From contig JADWQD010000002.1 in assembly GCA_016110215.1 (NCBI GenBank), forward strand, positions 1,302,001 through 1,366,000: a DNA stretch of 64,000 nt, written 5' to 3'. Shown here one piece after another: positions 21,670 to 32,240 of this stretch. This stretch comes from Capronia americana. Its lineage: Eukaryota > Ascomycota > Eurotiomycetes > Chaetothyriales > Herpotrichiellaceae. Under the pieces are notes generated by a model. It saw nothing but the letters and a program-made list of their open reading frames with translations, made no database searches and was not told the origin of the DNA. Within the stretch, counting starts at the first letter, position 1; every line of letters begins with the position of its first letter. Position numbers and translations under genes: made by a program.

Positions 21670-22470
21670 TCACCCTTCCAACTCCGCTAGATCGTCTTGC
21701 TGCCCGTCTTGCCCAGGCAAGTCCTTCGGCGTGATCCCCCTCCGCCGCCTCCATTCCCAAACACCTCTGTCGACCTCTTCACAGTCGACGCCGTCAGGGA
21801 CGAGGCAGAACGTGACGCCCAAATCCGTCTCCACGTTGCGATTCCGTCCCTCATCATCGAAGAAGAGCATGTCCTCAAAGGGAATCGTCCGCCCTTGTAG
21901 AGGATTCTGATCCGACCGGGAAGGCTTGGCCAATTTCTGCTGGATCTTGCGGAAGTGCGTCGTCTTCGTCCCAGGGTAGATCTGCGGGTGCGTGAAGAAA
22001 CTCCACGCCTTAAGAGCCTTGGGAATGCTTTCTTTTCCATCACTCATGGCCGTCGTAGAAGAGTCATTGGACACAGATGAAGGGGGAAAGGGGACTTGCA
22101 GGCCGCGCAACATCTCGGCCGCCAAGTCGGGCGCGTGCGTCCGGCTGGCTAGACTCATGACAATACCCTTCTCCCGTGCGGACGCTAATATCGAGGGCAC
22201 CTGCGGGTAGAAAGTGAACGACTCGCCCCATCGGTCTACCATTTTGGTGTTGATCTGCGGGATGCCCGACGTATTGTCTTTGGATTGAGATGAGGTTGGG
22301 ACGGCCGGTTTGATGGGGCTGGACACGTGCGTGTCCACCCAAAAGGGCCAAAGCGTGTAGTCGAGGTCAAATACTATGAGACTGGGTAGGGGGAGTGAGT
22401 CTGTGAATGTAGAGGGGACTGATGAATCGGCGGGGAGCGGATGGTGAGTTTGCTTGCGCGATCGAGGCAT
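21670..22470 (-). CDS. Magnesium-dependent phosphatase-1 (HAD superfamily)
   Basis: Single exon, 266 aa from ATG 22470 (MPRSRKQ). The frame is open to 22620 but without ATG, so the hydrophobic segment encoded upstream is not taken as protein. HAD motif I is FDLDYTLWPFWVDTHV near residue 34 (nucleophile Asp in DLDYT), typical of MDP-1 and its fungal relatives; motif II is likely MSLASRT; motif III/IV is in MLFFDDEGRN with the two acidic residues that hold Mg. Family members dephosphorylate phosphotyrosine and protein glycation products in vitro; physiological role in fungi is open. A low-complexity insert (about residues 50-70 and 135-155) is larger than in animal MDP-1. Confidence 0.85.
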   Translation of the reverse strand: MPRSRKQTHHPLPADSSVPSTFTDSLPLPSLIVFDLDYTLWPFWVDTHVSSPIKPAVPTSSQSKDNTSGIPQINTKMVDRWGESFTFYPQVPSILASAREKGIVMSLASRTHAPDLAAEMLRGLQVPFPPSSVSNDSSTTAMSDGKESIPKALKAWSFFTHPQIYPGTKTTHFRKIQQKLAKPSRSDQNPLQGRTIPFEDMLFFDDEGRNRNVETDLGVTFCLVPDGVDCEEVDRGVWEWRRRRGITPKDLPGQDGQQDDLAELEG

Positions 22471-23139
22471 CGTGACGGCGAAGGAAGACTGTGCGTGGAA
22501 GACGAAGACAAGGGTGAAAGCGAGGATAGCGAGGAGGTGAAAGAGAAGAGAGCGAGAGGCTGCCAGGTTAAGAGGGCGGAGGATGTGAGTCAAGAAAATG
22601 GTGCCTGGTGGCGAGTCCACTGAAAAGGACGAGGGGACGAGGCTGCGAGGCTACAAGGCTATGACTCCGATAACGTTGGGGGCGATAAGCTCGTCACATG
22701 GAGATAAGCGGGCAAGGAGAGGAAGGATTCAGATTTGCGGAAGGCAGATTCACTGAAGCTCTGGATGTTCCCACCATACGAGAGAGCAGGGAATGTGTAA
22801 GTTACTGTGCAACTGAGTCCGTTGAGTCGGGCCGTATCCCTTCGATCCTCAGAAGTCTCCAAACCAGTGTCATAAATACCACGATAGAAGTAACCACAAC
22901 CCATAAATTCCCGTTGTTGAATCATTCTCGGGATAGAGACTCGAGGACGATCGCATCCTCGTTAGAAGCGAGGGCGACGAGATAGTCCGAATATCCGCCG
23001 ACCTACTCCGTACTTATCGATAACGGAAAGAAAGGGAAAGTCTCATCTCCGTCCTCCACGGCACGCGTCATTCGTCTCTTTTTAAAAGCTCTCTCTGATT
23101 GAAGAAGTGGATGATGGCGACTCCTTCCTTCACCCGGCC
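22471..23139. other. Divergent promoter region
   Basis: About 670 bp between the MDP-1 and Arh1 start codons, carrying both promoters. No gene seen; no ATG extends either coding frame. Confidence 0.5.
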
Positions 23140-24718
23140 ATGCTGATCAACCTATGCCTGCGTCTAACATCTCGCGCAAGAAGTCCTCCTCAAGTTACTC
23201 GCGTCATCAGCAGAAGCATCCGTCATGCAGCTGCAGCAGACAGTAGCAATGGAGCTGGGCCTACTGTGGCCATCATCGGCTCTGGGCCAGCAGGCTTCTA
23301 CACTGCCCAGAAGGTGATGCGAAAGATTGCGGGGGCACGTGTCGACATGTATGAGCAGCTCCCCGTGCCATTCGGCCTCGTCCGGTTTGGCGTAGCTCCA
23401 GATCATCCAGAGGTAAAGGTCAGAATCCCTACCAGCTACTCTGGTCACTCTATTAATGGCCTTCCAGAACGTCCAAGACACTTTCCAAGACGTCGCCGCG
23501 TCCCCCAATTTTACCTTCATCGGAAATGTTAACCTGGGCCATGATCTCCCGCTTCCCCTGCTAGGCAAGCATTACGACGCGATTGTCTTTGCATACGGCG
23601 CGTCGAAGGACCGGAAGATCGGTTTGGAAGGGGAAGACAAGCCTCACATCTACTCCGCTCGCGCATTTGTGGGATGGTATAATGGCCTGCCTGAATACCG
23701 CAACCTGAACCCTGATCTGCAGGCCGGGGAGACTGCGGTCGTCATCGGACAGGGAAATGTGGCATTGGATGTTGCAAGAACACTGCTGAGCAAGATTGAC
23801 GTTCTCCGCAAGACAGACATCACGGAATACGCAGTGGAGGCTTTGGCTGCAAGCAAGATCAGACATGTCCACGTGGTGGGACGACGCGGTCCCATGCAGG
23901 CAGCATTTACCATTAAAGAAGTGCGAGAACTCCTCCATCTCGAAGATGTCAATTTCACGCCAATCCCGGAGGCTCTATTTCCGCCTGACTTGTCAAAGCT
24001 GCCTCGTCCAAAGAAGCGACTGATGGAGCTTCTAAAGAAGGGAAGCCCAGCCAAGGAGAACGCCGCCAAATCCTGGTCCCTTGAGTTTCTGTTGGCGCCG
24101 AAAGCTTTGCAATGGTCTCCTACGGACCCAAACAAATTAGAAGGGGTAACTTTTTCAAGAACAACGCTTGAAAACGCGGCAGATCCGGAATCGAAGGTCT
24201 CCAACACAGATGAGACGCAGCTCATAGCCACGTCAACCCTATTTCGATCGATCGGCTACAAAGCGGAAGCAATACCTGGCATGGCAGACCTGGGCACAGA
24301 CTTTGATGAACGAACAGGCACCATCCGGCATGATGGATACGGCAGGATCGTCCCTTTGCAGGAGACCAACACCAAGGGTCTCAAAGCCAGCCTCTACTGC
24401 TCTGGCTGGGTGAAGCGCGGACCTACGGGCGTCATTGCAAGCACCATGACCGACGCCTTTCAGACCGCCGACGCCATAGTAGAAGACTGGAGAAAGAAGA
24501 CCGAACAGAGCGCCCCTGCCTCCACCTCATCACTCTCTCAAGCGGGATGGAGAGGCGTCCAAGCCGACGCAGAGATCCTTAAGCTACCCATCAGACCTGT
24601 ACATTGGGACGATTGGCGGAATATCGACCGAGCCGAGAAGAAGATCGGCACAGAAAAGGGCAAGCCCAGGGAGAAGTTCGGCAGCGTGAAGGAGATGCTG
24701 GAAGCGAGCGGCAAATGA
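23140..24718 (+). CDS. ARH1: Mitochondrial NADPH:adrenodoxin oxidoreductase (Arh1)
   Basis: Two exons, 23140..23412 and 23468..24718; 507 aa. ATG 23140 gives MLINLCLRLTSRARSPPQVT, an Arg-rich acid-free mitochondrial presequence. FAD motif VAIIGSGPAGFYTAQ and VPFGLVRFGVAPDHPE follow; the NADPH site is AVVIGQGNVALDVARTLL; later GRRGPMQAAFTIKE and YCSGWVKRGPTGVIASTM are family signatures. It passes electrons from NADPH to the ferredoxin Yah1 for Fe-S cluster and heme A synthesis in the matrix. The 55-bp intron (GTAAAG..TTCCAG) is phase 0 and falls in the conserved HPE|NVQD joint, where the family normally reads HPEVKNV, so three residues may be missing or the acceptor may differ. Confidence 0.92.
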
Positions 24719-25397
24719 ATGAACCTGAACCGGAGATGTGCTGTGCTGTGGTGTACTAGTGTCAAATCGATTGCTAAATACAATATACCGGCAATAGACC
24801 TATAGATCGGTTACAAAATACATAGGTATACTTCAGATCCACTCCATCTTGCATGTAAACCGTGTTATATCCATACCGCAGCACGGATAAGCACGGGAAG
24901 GTATACGTTCTCACCGGTTCGATATTATTATATCGTCCAAAGCTCCATTGCCCATCACCTACCTCTATCTCAGGTGTCTTAATTAGCTCGCTTGCTCACG
25001 CGTACTTCGTATCCATATGTATATGATATGATCCATTTCCTATCCCACAACCGGCTTGTTGCATGGAGCCAACGTTGCCCAACCAACGTGGATCGTCCGC
25101 CGTGTCCTTCGTCCGCTGACTGTACTCGTACTGTAGCTTTCTTGATCTTCAGTCCAACTAAATCTAACACTGAATCACGCACACGTTCGCTCATGGGTTG
25201 GGGAATGCTGTGTCTGAAACCCGCCGGGGGATCGTCCTGTTCTCTGGGAGAGTCTTATCGGTATGTAACTAGCCGCCTGAATTGCTCTGCGTTAAGAGGT
25301 TGGGAGGTTGAGGGCGAGACCGAGACTGAGACTGAAACTGAAACTGACTCTGTCGTCTTTCCATTTCCATTTCCATTTTCTTTTTTTCCTTCCCTTT
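24719..25397. other. Convergent intergenic region
   Basis: About 680 bp between the Arh1 and L-2HG dehydrogenase stop codons. Holds AT-rich likely 3' UTR sequence and the hexamer repeat at 25316-25350. No gene recognised. Confidence 0.5.
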
Positions 25398-25399
25398 TC
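25316..25399 (+). repeat. GAGACT/GAAACT hexamer repeat followed by a CCATTT/pyrimidine tract
   Basis: About six near-perfect units of GA(G/A)ACT at 25316-25350, then CCATTT repeats and a T/C-rich run that reaches the stop codon of the L-2HG dehydrogenase gene. Likely 3' UTR low-complexity sequence. Confidence 0.75.
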
Positions 25400-26778
25400 A
25401 AACACTCGCCTCCTTGCCGTACAGGATGTCTTCCACGTACTCGGCTATCGCCAACGCGCTCGTCAACCCGGGACTCTCGATACCCAAGAGGTTGACAAAC
25501 CCTTTGAACCCTTCTTCCTCTTTGATGTAGAAGTCGGCGAACCCCTTGCCGTCCTTGCCGTACGTGCCGCTTGTCCGCCCCAACTTCGGCCGGATGCCAC
25601 AGTAATCGAGCCCGATTGCCGACACGTCGATGGAGGGTAGATAGTCCTTGATCACCTGGATGGCGGCTGCCAGGCGCGCTGGGTTGGGCGTCAAGTCCGT
25701 GGGGTCGTCGATCCACTCGACGTCGGGCCCGAAGCGCACCCGCCCGGCCATGTCGAGCGTCAGGTGGGTGCCCAGGCCGCCGAGACCCGGTTTGGGCGCC
25801 GGATACAGCAGCGTGTGTGGCTTCGGGCGGGACGACGAGTACGAAAAGTACGTCCCCTTGGCGTAGTATGGGTTCCGGTGCCGGTCGGGCGGGAGGATCA
25901 TGTTCGAGATGTCTATGGCCGCCAGCCCGGCCGAATTGATCAGCGTTTCGGCCGTGATGATGTCTTGGCCGCCCTTGCCGTCTCGGGACTGCGTGGTAAT
26001 GGCGTAGCCTCCGTCTCCGTCGCCTTGTTGTCCGAGGGCCTCGATCTTCGTGACCACCGTGTGGAGGATCTCGTCGCCGCCCCGCTCGTCGAAACTACCC
26101 TCCAGATAGGCCATGAAGGCGTGGGAGTCGATGATGCCTGTGGTGGGGGATTCGAGGACGCCGGCCTCGGCGCGCACGTCGGGCTCCTGGTCTTGGATTT
26201 CTTTGCGGGAAAGGAACTGCGTGGGGACGTCGATGCGCTTGGCGAATGCGTGCAGGGCTTCCAGCTCGGCGAACTGCTGCCCGTCCTGCGCGATGATCCA
26301 CTTCTTGGTGCGGCTGTAGGGGATGTTCTGGGCTTCACAGAGGTCGTAGAGGAGGTGTTTCCCGCGCAGGCACAGCTTGGTTTTCAGGCTGTCCGGGCCG
26401 TAATACAGGCCTGCGTGGATGACTTCGGAGTTGCGGCTGCTCGTTTCGGTGCCCACGGCGCCGTGCCGTTCAATCAGGATGGTCGACGTGCCGGTTCTGG
26501 AAGCCAGTTGCCGCGCGATGGCTAGGCCGACAGCTCCAGCGCCAATGACCTAACGTAATGGATAATAGATGTAAGTAAGCAGCTGGGAAGGGAGTGGATA
26601 CTGAGGGTATTGGCGAAGGTACGCAAACCGGCGAGACCACTCAAGCGTGTGTAAATGGGTACGTACTTACAGCATGTGTGAAGTCAGCGTTGTGCCTTTT
26701 CGATGTCGAGAATTTCCTCTTCCCAGTACTTTCACGGCACAGCTGTCTCAATGCGGTGCGTGGAAACGGCGGCGCCAT
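25398..26778 (-). CDS. L2HGDH: Mitochondrial L-2-hydroxyglutarate dehydrogenase (FAD-dependent)
   Basis: Two exons, complement(25398..26549, 26671..26778); 419 aa. Exon 1 encodes MAPPFPRTALRQLC... with FSTSKRHN, a convincing mitochondrial presequence; the 121-bp intron (GTAAGT..GTTAG, phase 0) joins it to the Rossmann motif VIGAGAVGLAIARQL (G39, G41, G44). ETSSRNSEVIHAGLYYG, LRGKHLLYDLC and the C-terminal SPGLTSALAIAEYVEDIL are strong signatures of the L2HGDH/LhgO branch of the DAO fold. Family role: oxidises L-2-hydroxyglutarate to 2-oxoglutarate with electrons going to the quinone pool, clearing a side product that inhibits 2OG oxygenases. It is transcribed divergently from a 2OG oxygenase gene 1.26 kb away. 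Codon third positions are markedly GC rich, which creates long antisense open frames. Confidence 0.9.
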
Positions 26779-28037
26779 CGTATAATAGGTGCCTTTTAAA
26801 AATGAATGAATTCCCGCTTCGACTTCAACTTGGGTTGATGTTCGGAATCGAAATCAATCCGTCCACGACATTCCGGTCGAAGAACGCGCTCTCAAAGCAT
26901 TTGCCCACAACTGCATCGATGACAGTAACTCATTCGTGATCGTGATAAAGATCGCTCCGGTACAAGTGCATCAAAGGTAAGGATATAGCGAGTTGCACAC
27001 GAAGCTTATCGGAGCACGAACGTGATTTGAGTCGGACAGGTCGCGGCCGCAGAAAGGATCACAGGGACTTGAAGCTGCAATGGACAAACAGGACCGTGCT
27101 TACTATATGTATGGCACGCAAGTCCACATGGCGAGTATAGACCAAGGTCCAGTGTCGACGACAATCAGTGGAAGTGATATATGGAAAACAGGGTTGACGT
27201 CGGTGGACGCCTCGGCGATAAGGGACCACGGAGATGATATCCGATGGCATTGACTTGACTCTCCTGCGCAATACTTAACGGTTCTGGGCATATGGTGGTA
27301 GGTAGTAGTATTAACCAGTGAGCGAGATGGACTGCACTTCACAAGACACCTTTCACTGGCAATAGCCCAAGGGAAAGCGTCAAGCTTGTAGGTCAACACA
27401 GCTGTATCAATCGAAACTTCGCCCCGCGCCCGGTGACCATCCGGTCCTGTCAACACTAAGTCCTCATTCATTACTGAGCCAGCGCAGAATTGTAAGCTGC
27501 AAGCCTGAGTCCTCGAGAAAAATGACGATTGACATGGCAATCTGCCCCCCGTACACACTCGGTATGCCGTAACTCAGCGTGTGTCCAATGGAAGCCGAAT
27601 CGCATTGACGCGATCGCACCTTGCGGTGGCGCCATCTCGGCCCACGCGCCACAACTGGAGTCTGAATGGCTGCTCGAATGACCGAGGAGGAGGAGGAACG
27701 AAGAATTCACGTGGAATCGTACAAGTCCGCAAGCACATGGGAAGCTCACTCGACGACGCTCTCGTCACGCAATATGGAGGGGAAGTCGGGTAAGTTGTGT
27801 ACATTCTATTACATACGGAGTGAAGACTGAGAAGGATCTGATTACTCGTGCTATCAGATATCGTTGAAAAAGGGGGACTTGGGGGCCCTGCCGTGAAGCT
27901 TTGAAGAAACTTCTTCATCAGCAAGCCTGACTGACCCTGACCCTGACCTGACCTGACCTGGCCCAAGCGGACCGAACCAAACGATCACTTCGAAGCAAGC
28001 AAGCACAAACGGTTCCACGTATCTGCATTGCATCACA
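26779..28037. other. Shared divergent promoter region of the L-2HG dehydrogenase and 2OG-oxygenase genes
   Basis: About 1.26 kb. Contains a TGACC-type tract at 27927-27961 close to the oxygenase start. An open minus-strand frame at 27103-27558 has no ATG-supported family features. No regulator gene lies between the two genes. Confidence 0.5.
27927..27961 (+). repeat. CTGAC/CTGACC short tandem repeat upstream of the oxygenase gene
   Basis: Six imperfect units of CTGAC(C) ending 77 nt before the ATG at 28038. It could be in the 5' UTR or core promoter. Each unit holds a TGAC core, but nothing shows that a factor binds it. Confidence 0.7.
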
Positions 28038-29141
28038 ATGGCGCATCTCGAATCCCGCAAGCACGTCTCCCCGGACTCAGGGTACCCTGTCGTGCTGCAC
28101 CCGAACTTCAACCCCAAGATCATAGCCTGGACACCCCCCGAACCGGTACGCCAGGAAATCACGCCGCCGAGGGACCGTGCCTTGTTCGCGGACCCGGAGA
28201 AGAAAGCACTCCTCAGCGTAGCGCGCCGTACGGACCTGACAGAATCGATCGGCACGCTGCTCGAGGGCGTGCAGCTCAGCCAGCTCACGGGCCCGCAGCT
28301 CGACGAGCTCGCCCTCCTGGTCACGGAGCGCGGGGTCGTCTTCTTCCGCGACCAGGACCTCACGACGGCAGACCAGTACCGCGTGTTCGAACACTACGGC
28401 ACGCTGGACCGGCACCCCGCGCAGAAGGAGGTCAAACACGTCGTCATCAAGGGCAGCCAGGAAGACCACCGCGAAATCAACAAGTACACGCCCTGGCCGC
28501 AGGGGGACTGGCACGCGGACACGTCCTTCGAGCTCAACCCGCCCAGCTACTCGCTGCTGCGCATGGAGGAACATCCCACCGTCGGGGGCGACACGGCGTG
28601 GGTCTCCCAGTACGGCACCTTTGACGCGCTGTCGCCGGCGCTGCAGAAGTTTGTCGAGGGCCTGCACGCCGTGCATACGTCGCGGCTGCAATACGAGACC
28701 ATCCTCGACCTGTGGGGCGTGGGCCCCAACCGGCCGCCCATCGACACGCACCACCCGGCGGTGCGGACCCATCCAGTCACGGGCCTCAAGGCATTGAACG
28801 TCAACCCGGGCTTCGTGACCGGGTTCGCTGAGCTGAACAAGAAGGAGTCGGACAATCTGCTCCAGTTCTTCGAATACCATCTCCATTCGGCCGACGACCA
28901 CTACGTGCGGTGGAAGTGGGCCGTCGGGAGTGTCGCCATGTGGGACAATCGGTGTACCGTGCACAGGGTCATCCCTGGGACGTATGACGCGCCGAGACGG
29001 GGCATTCGGACGACCGTCTTTGGAGAGAAGCCGTTCTTTGACGAGGCGAGTGAGAGTCGGGCGCAGAGGACGGCCAGGGAGAAGGGTATCAATGGTGGGA
29101 AGGCGAACGGCGTTGCAAATGGTGTTAGTACGCCGGCTTAG
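28038..29141 (+). CDS. TauD-family Fe(II)/2-oxoglutarate-dependent dioxygenase
   Basis: Single exon, 367 aa, ATG in context CACAATGGC. The TauD fold (PF02668) is clear: VFFRDQDLTTADQYRVFEHYG, the metal ligands H159-x-D161 in WHADTSF and H309 in TVHRV, and the 2OG-carboxylate Arg R324 in RGIRTTVFGE. HPAVRTHPVTGLKALNVN is a family signature. Fungal homologues include the yeast sulfonate dioxygenase Jlp1, so a sulfonate substrate is the default guess; other TauD-like enzymes act on aromatic acids or carboxylates and the substrate cannot be read from the sequence. The final 20 residues (NGGKANGVANGVSTPA) are a low-complexity tail. It consumes 2-oxoglutarate, the product of the divergently transcribed neighbour. 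No peroxisomal or mitochondrial signal is obvious, so cytosol is likely. Confidence 0.9.
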   Translation: MAHLESRKHVSPDSGYPVVLHPNFNPKIIAWTPPEPVRQEITPPRDRALFADPEKKALLSVARRTDLTESIGTLLEGVQLSQLTGPQLDELALLVTERGVVFFRDQDLTTADQYRVFEHYGTLDRHPAQKEVKHVVIKGSQEDHREINKYTPWPQGDWHADTSFELNPPSYSLLRMEEHPTVGGDTAWVSQYGTFDALSPALQKFVEGLHAVHTSRLQYETILDLWGVGPNRPPIDTHHPAVRTHPVTGLKALNVNPGFVTGFAELNKKESDNLLQFFEYHLHSADDHYVRWKWAVGSVAMWDNRCTVHRVIPGTYDAPRRGIRTTVFGEKPFFDEASESRAQRTAREKGINGGKANGVANGVSTPA

Positions 29142-29617
29142 AGCTGGTGATACGTACCGACCGGTACACAGAAGGTACGAAGTAGTTGCCCCGGTTTCTG
29201 GAAAGTGAAATAGACACAGCCTCGTGATAGAACCACTCAAAGAAAGACAAAGACAAGACCAGTTTTGCGGTGCGAGCGATCCCATTAAGATAAATCAGTG
29301 AGCTATCCAAGCTCGTTCTTTCCCGGGCTGACCCATCTCTGTACAACCGACCATTAAACACGTCTAACGCGTACTCTTTCTATGCATAGAGCCAGAACCA
29401 CTATTCCAAAATGCTGCACCTCGACATCTGCGGCGTCTTGGCCTCGCCCCGGGCTCCGTAGAGGCCATACATCCATATGAACCGTTGATGGGCTTCTTCC
29501 TGGTGGGCTGAGTATGTATGTACAATATGTTGCCCGTGGGAACTTGCCTCAGAAAAAAGGTCTATCGCTAAAGTGCAAGGCAAAAGCAAACAATGTTTTT
29601 ATGCGACTGAGATGCGC
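29142..29617. other. Convergent intergenic region
   Basis: About 480 bp between the dioxygenase and ERG5 stop codons; only expected 3' UTR sequence seen. Confidence 0.5.
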
Positions 29618-31404
29618 TCACGGCCGTTCCGTGAAGCTGAGCTTGCAATGATCCTGTTGTTGCCCACGTTAGTCTTTCTTGCATGGAAGATTACTGTTTC
29701 GAACTCACCTGAGGGAATATGGTCGCAAAAACCTCAATTTCCTCACTGATCGCAGTAGGTTCATGCACCCAGTCCAGTAATATGCTCGCCTTGCCAATCA
29801 TGGCCATCAAGTTCAGCTGAGCATATGTTTGACCCAGACAGTAATGCGGACCGGTTCCAAACACCAGCCAGTTCTTGACCTGCTTGTCTGCATCGCCGGT
29901 AATCCATCGCTCGGGCTCGAAGCTGTCGGGGTTGGGATATGCCTCGGGGTCGTGGGTCGCTGGCCAAATGCTGGGGATAATCATTGACCCCTTCTTCAAG
30001 GTGTAGTTCGCGGTGACGGGAAAATCTTTCTTCGCCACGTACGGCACGAGAATAACTGGAGGGCGATAGCGCAATGTCTCCTTCACTACGGCTCTCGTCC
30101 ACACCATCGACTCCAGCATGTCCATGTCGAAAGGCTTGTTCCGATCGCCGCCTCGAAGTCGAAGATTCTCTTCCCGCACTTTGTCCAAGATCTCTGGTCG
30201 GTCGGCCATGATCTGGAACAGCCAAGTGCACGCGCTGGACGTGGCGTCTTGCGAAGCAAATAGGAATGTGAAGAGAGTCATGGAGATCTCGAAATCGGTA
30301 AAGTCGCGCAGTAACTGAGCCGGCTTCTCAGAATCGTCCACCTTTTCGCCCCGGGCGATACGTTCTCTGTACGTGGCAGAATCTTGGATCTGTTTGATCC
30401 AGGCATCCATGATGCAGGTGATACTGCCACCAGCGGCCATGCGGACCTTGGACTTTGCGGCGCATTTGGCGAACTCTTCCAGCACCATGTCGGCCGCTTT
30501 CTTACCATACCACGTCTTTGTGAAGGGGATAATGATGGGGAAGTTGACGAGCTCCAATGCGGCGGTAATCAAATAGTAATCGTGAGCAATCTTCTTGACC
30601 ACCTTTTCGCTCATGTAGTGTCCCACAAACGTTCGGCAAGATACAGCGCACATCAATTCTCGAAACACAGGCATCCAGGGCTCGGCCTTCATGTTGTTCT
30701 CCCGCGACATGTCGAGAAAGCTCTTGAAGTACTTGCTGTAGACCTCCTCTTGTCCGGGCAGATACATCTCCAACGCTTGCCGGGTGAACAGCCCGTTCAG
30801 TCCCTTGCGGTACTCAACATGAGCTTTTCCATCCAGAAAGACCCAATTGTTAGGACGAAGCAGTTTGGGAGCGACATCGACGACGGTGGGCTTGAGGAAC
30901 CCGGGCGAGTTGAACACCTTGCGGGTCATGGCAGGAGTTCCGGCAATGACGACGAATCTGAATAACAGGGAGATTAGCCAAAAGCGCGGAGCGAGTAGCG
31001 CATCGAACACAGAGGGCGTACTTGTGAAAGACCGAGACGCAGCTCAGCTCAGCGCTCTCCCATTTCTCCTTGTACTTTCGGAAATCCGGGCGCATTGACT
31101 CGAGGAAGGGTCCGATGAAGGGCATTTTCCACGCCGGACCGACAATGCCATGTTTGCGCCATTGGTAGCTACCTGCAAGACTCAGTCAACGTCCCGCAGA
31201 GTCAGGTAGTTCAGGGAATTCGTGCTCACACTGATCGTAGGTAGCCAGCACCAAGAGAAGCGTCAAGAGCACAGTCCAGATGTTGAGCTGCGCCCACACC
31301 CTGCCCAGGACACCCGCTCCTGAGGCAATGGCGGCCTGATGCAGCTTCAAATCGGCATTTGCGAGAGGTGATGTAAAGCTGGTGGCATTTGAGATGGCCT
31401 CCAT
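29618..31404 (-). CDS. ERG5: Sterol C-22 desaturase, cytochrome P450 CYP61 (Erg5)
   Basis: Four exons, complement(29618..29653, 29709..30957, 31022..31172, 31230..31404); 536 aa. Donors GTGAGC, GTACGC and GTGAGT, acceptors GCAG, TTCAG and ACAG. A membrane anchor lies near residues 40-56 (IWTVLLTLLLVLATYDQ). VFLDGKAHVEYRKGLNGLFTRQALE, TLFTFLFASQDATSSA (I helix), KETLRYRPP (ExxR) and FGTGPHYCLGQ with heme ligand C482 identify CYP61 with high confidence; the tiny last exon encodes DHCKLSFTERP, matching the conserved D-C-x-L-x-F end of the family. The enzyme introduces the delta-22 double bond in ergosterol synthesis at the ER. The I-helix Gln-Asp instead of the usual Thr pair is normal for this family. 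The final 36-base exon is easily missed by gene finders. Confidence 0.95.
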
Positions 31405-32240
31405 GGCGATTCGCGAGCGTGTTGTTGGGGGCCGCGGTAAAAGGCTTGAGTGTGCGTGGTGCCGGTCGAATGGGCGGACAGTGCCTTGCAGTTGGGCGAC
31501 ACGGTACAACAACCAGTCGTCGCGGATCTGCGCCTCTTCTGATCCTCCTCTTCTGACAAGAGTGATGCAGCAACTCGGGGTTACCCAGAGAACACGGCGA
31601 GGGCGACGAGCACAGAGCGTTTAGATCAACTTGACTGCAGGACTGGGACTTCACCGCTAGATTGCTTGGCTCCGATAAAATCGTACACAGTCGAGCGGAC
31701 TGGCGAAATTGGTGCTTTTGGTGATGCCCTGGAGTGGCCTCATCCACATCGTCTTAGGCTTTGCTTAACGCCGAATTGCACCTTCCAATTGGGCCGGTGC
31801 TGGGGCGTCTCAGAGGCGCCGCTCATCGGTTCCTGAACCCTCCGGATGGCCACACTTTGCTCTGCGCAATTGAGCCAATCACGTACCAGTCAATCACAAC
31901 CGACTGGTCCGAGCACATCCACGGGATTAAGAGGTGGTCTGCTTCACGATGCTCAAAGCACTTTCTATTCGTCGTAGACTCATAGCACTGGCATGCTGAA
32001 TAAGGGGAGAATGCGGCAAAGACAAAGACAAAGCTCCAACCGCTCAATCGTCATTCAGCGCTGTCGCCATGGCCTTTGTGCCAATCCCTCTGTGCCGAAG
32101 AACACCGGACGCCCCCCTTTTCACACAATTGTACCCCTTTTCCAGGCGCCGCTTTTCCTAATGTCTGTTCTCCCCATAATCGATCTCAAAGCTCGTTCAT
32201 GCTCCCGGAACTCCTCGCACTCCGTGTCAAATCTGGTCCC
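31405..32240. other. ERG5 promoter and eIF5B 3' region
   Basis: About 840 bp upstream of ERG5 and downstream of the eIF5B stop. No gene seen. Sterol-regulatory sites were looked for by eye; none is close enough to consensus to call. Confidence 0.45.

Noticed and set aside
22471..22620. N-terminal hydrophobic extension of the MDP-1 gene
   Set aside because: Would start at GTG; first ATG is 22470. The membrane-like segment is therefore not taken as protein.
23107..23139. Earlier start for Arh1
   Set aside because: The codon at 23107 is GTG; ATG 23140 begins a good mitochondrial presequence.
25764..26525. 253-codon plus-strand frame opposite the L-2HG dehydrogenase
   Set aside because: Antisense shadow caused by GC-rich third positions of the true gene.
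27103..27558. Possible regulator gene between the divergent L-2HG dehydrogenase and oxygenase genes
   Set aside because: No DNA-binding motif or splice structure; looks like random sequence.
28077..29285. 402-codon minus-strand frame opposite the TauD-type oxygenase
   Set aside because: Same cause; the plus strand carries all catalytic motifs.
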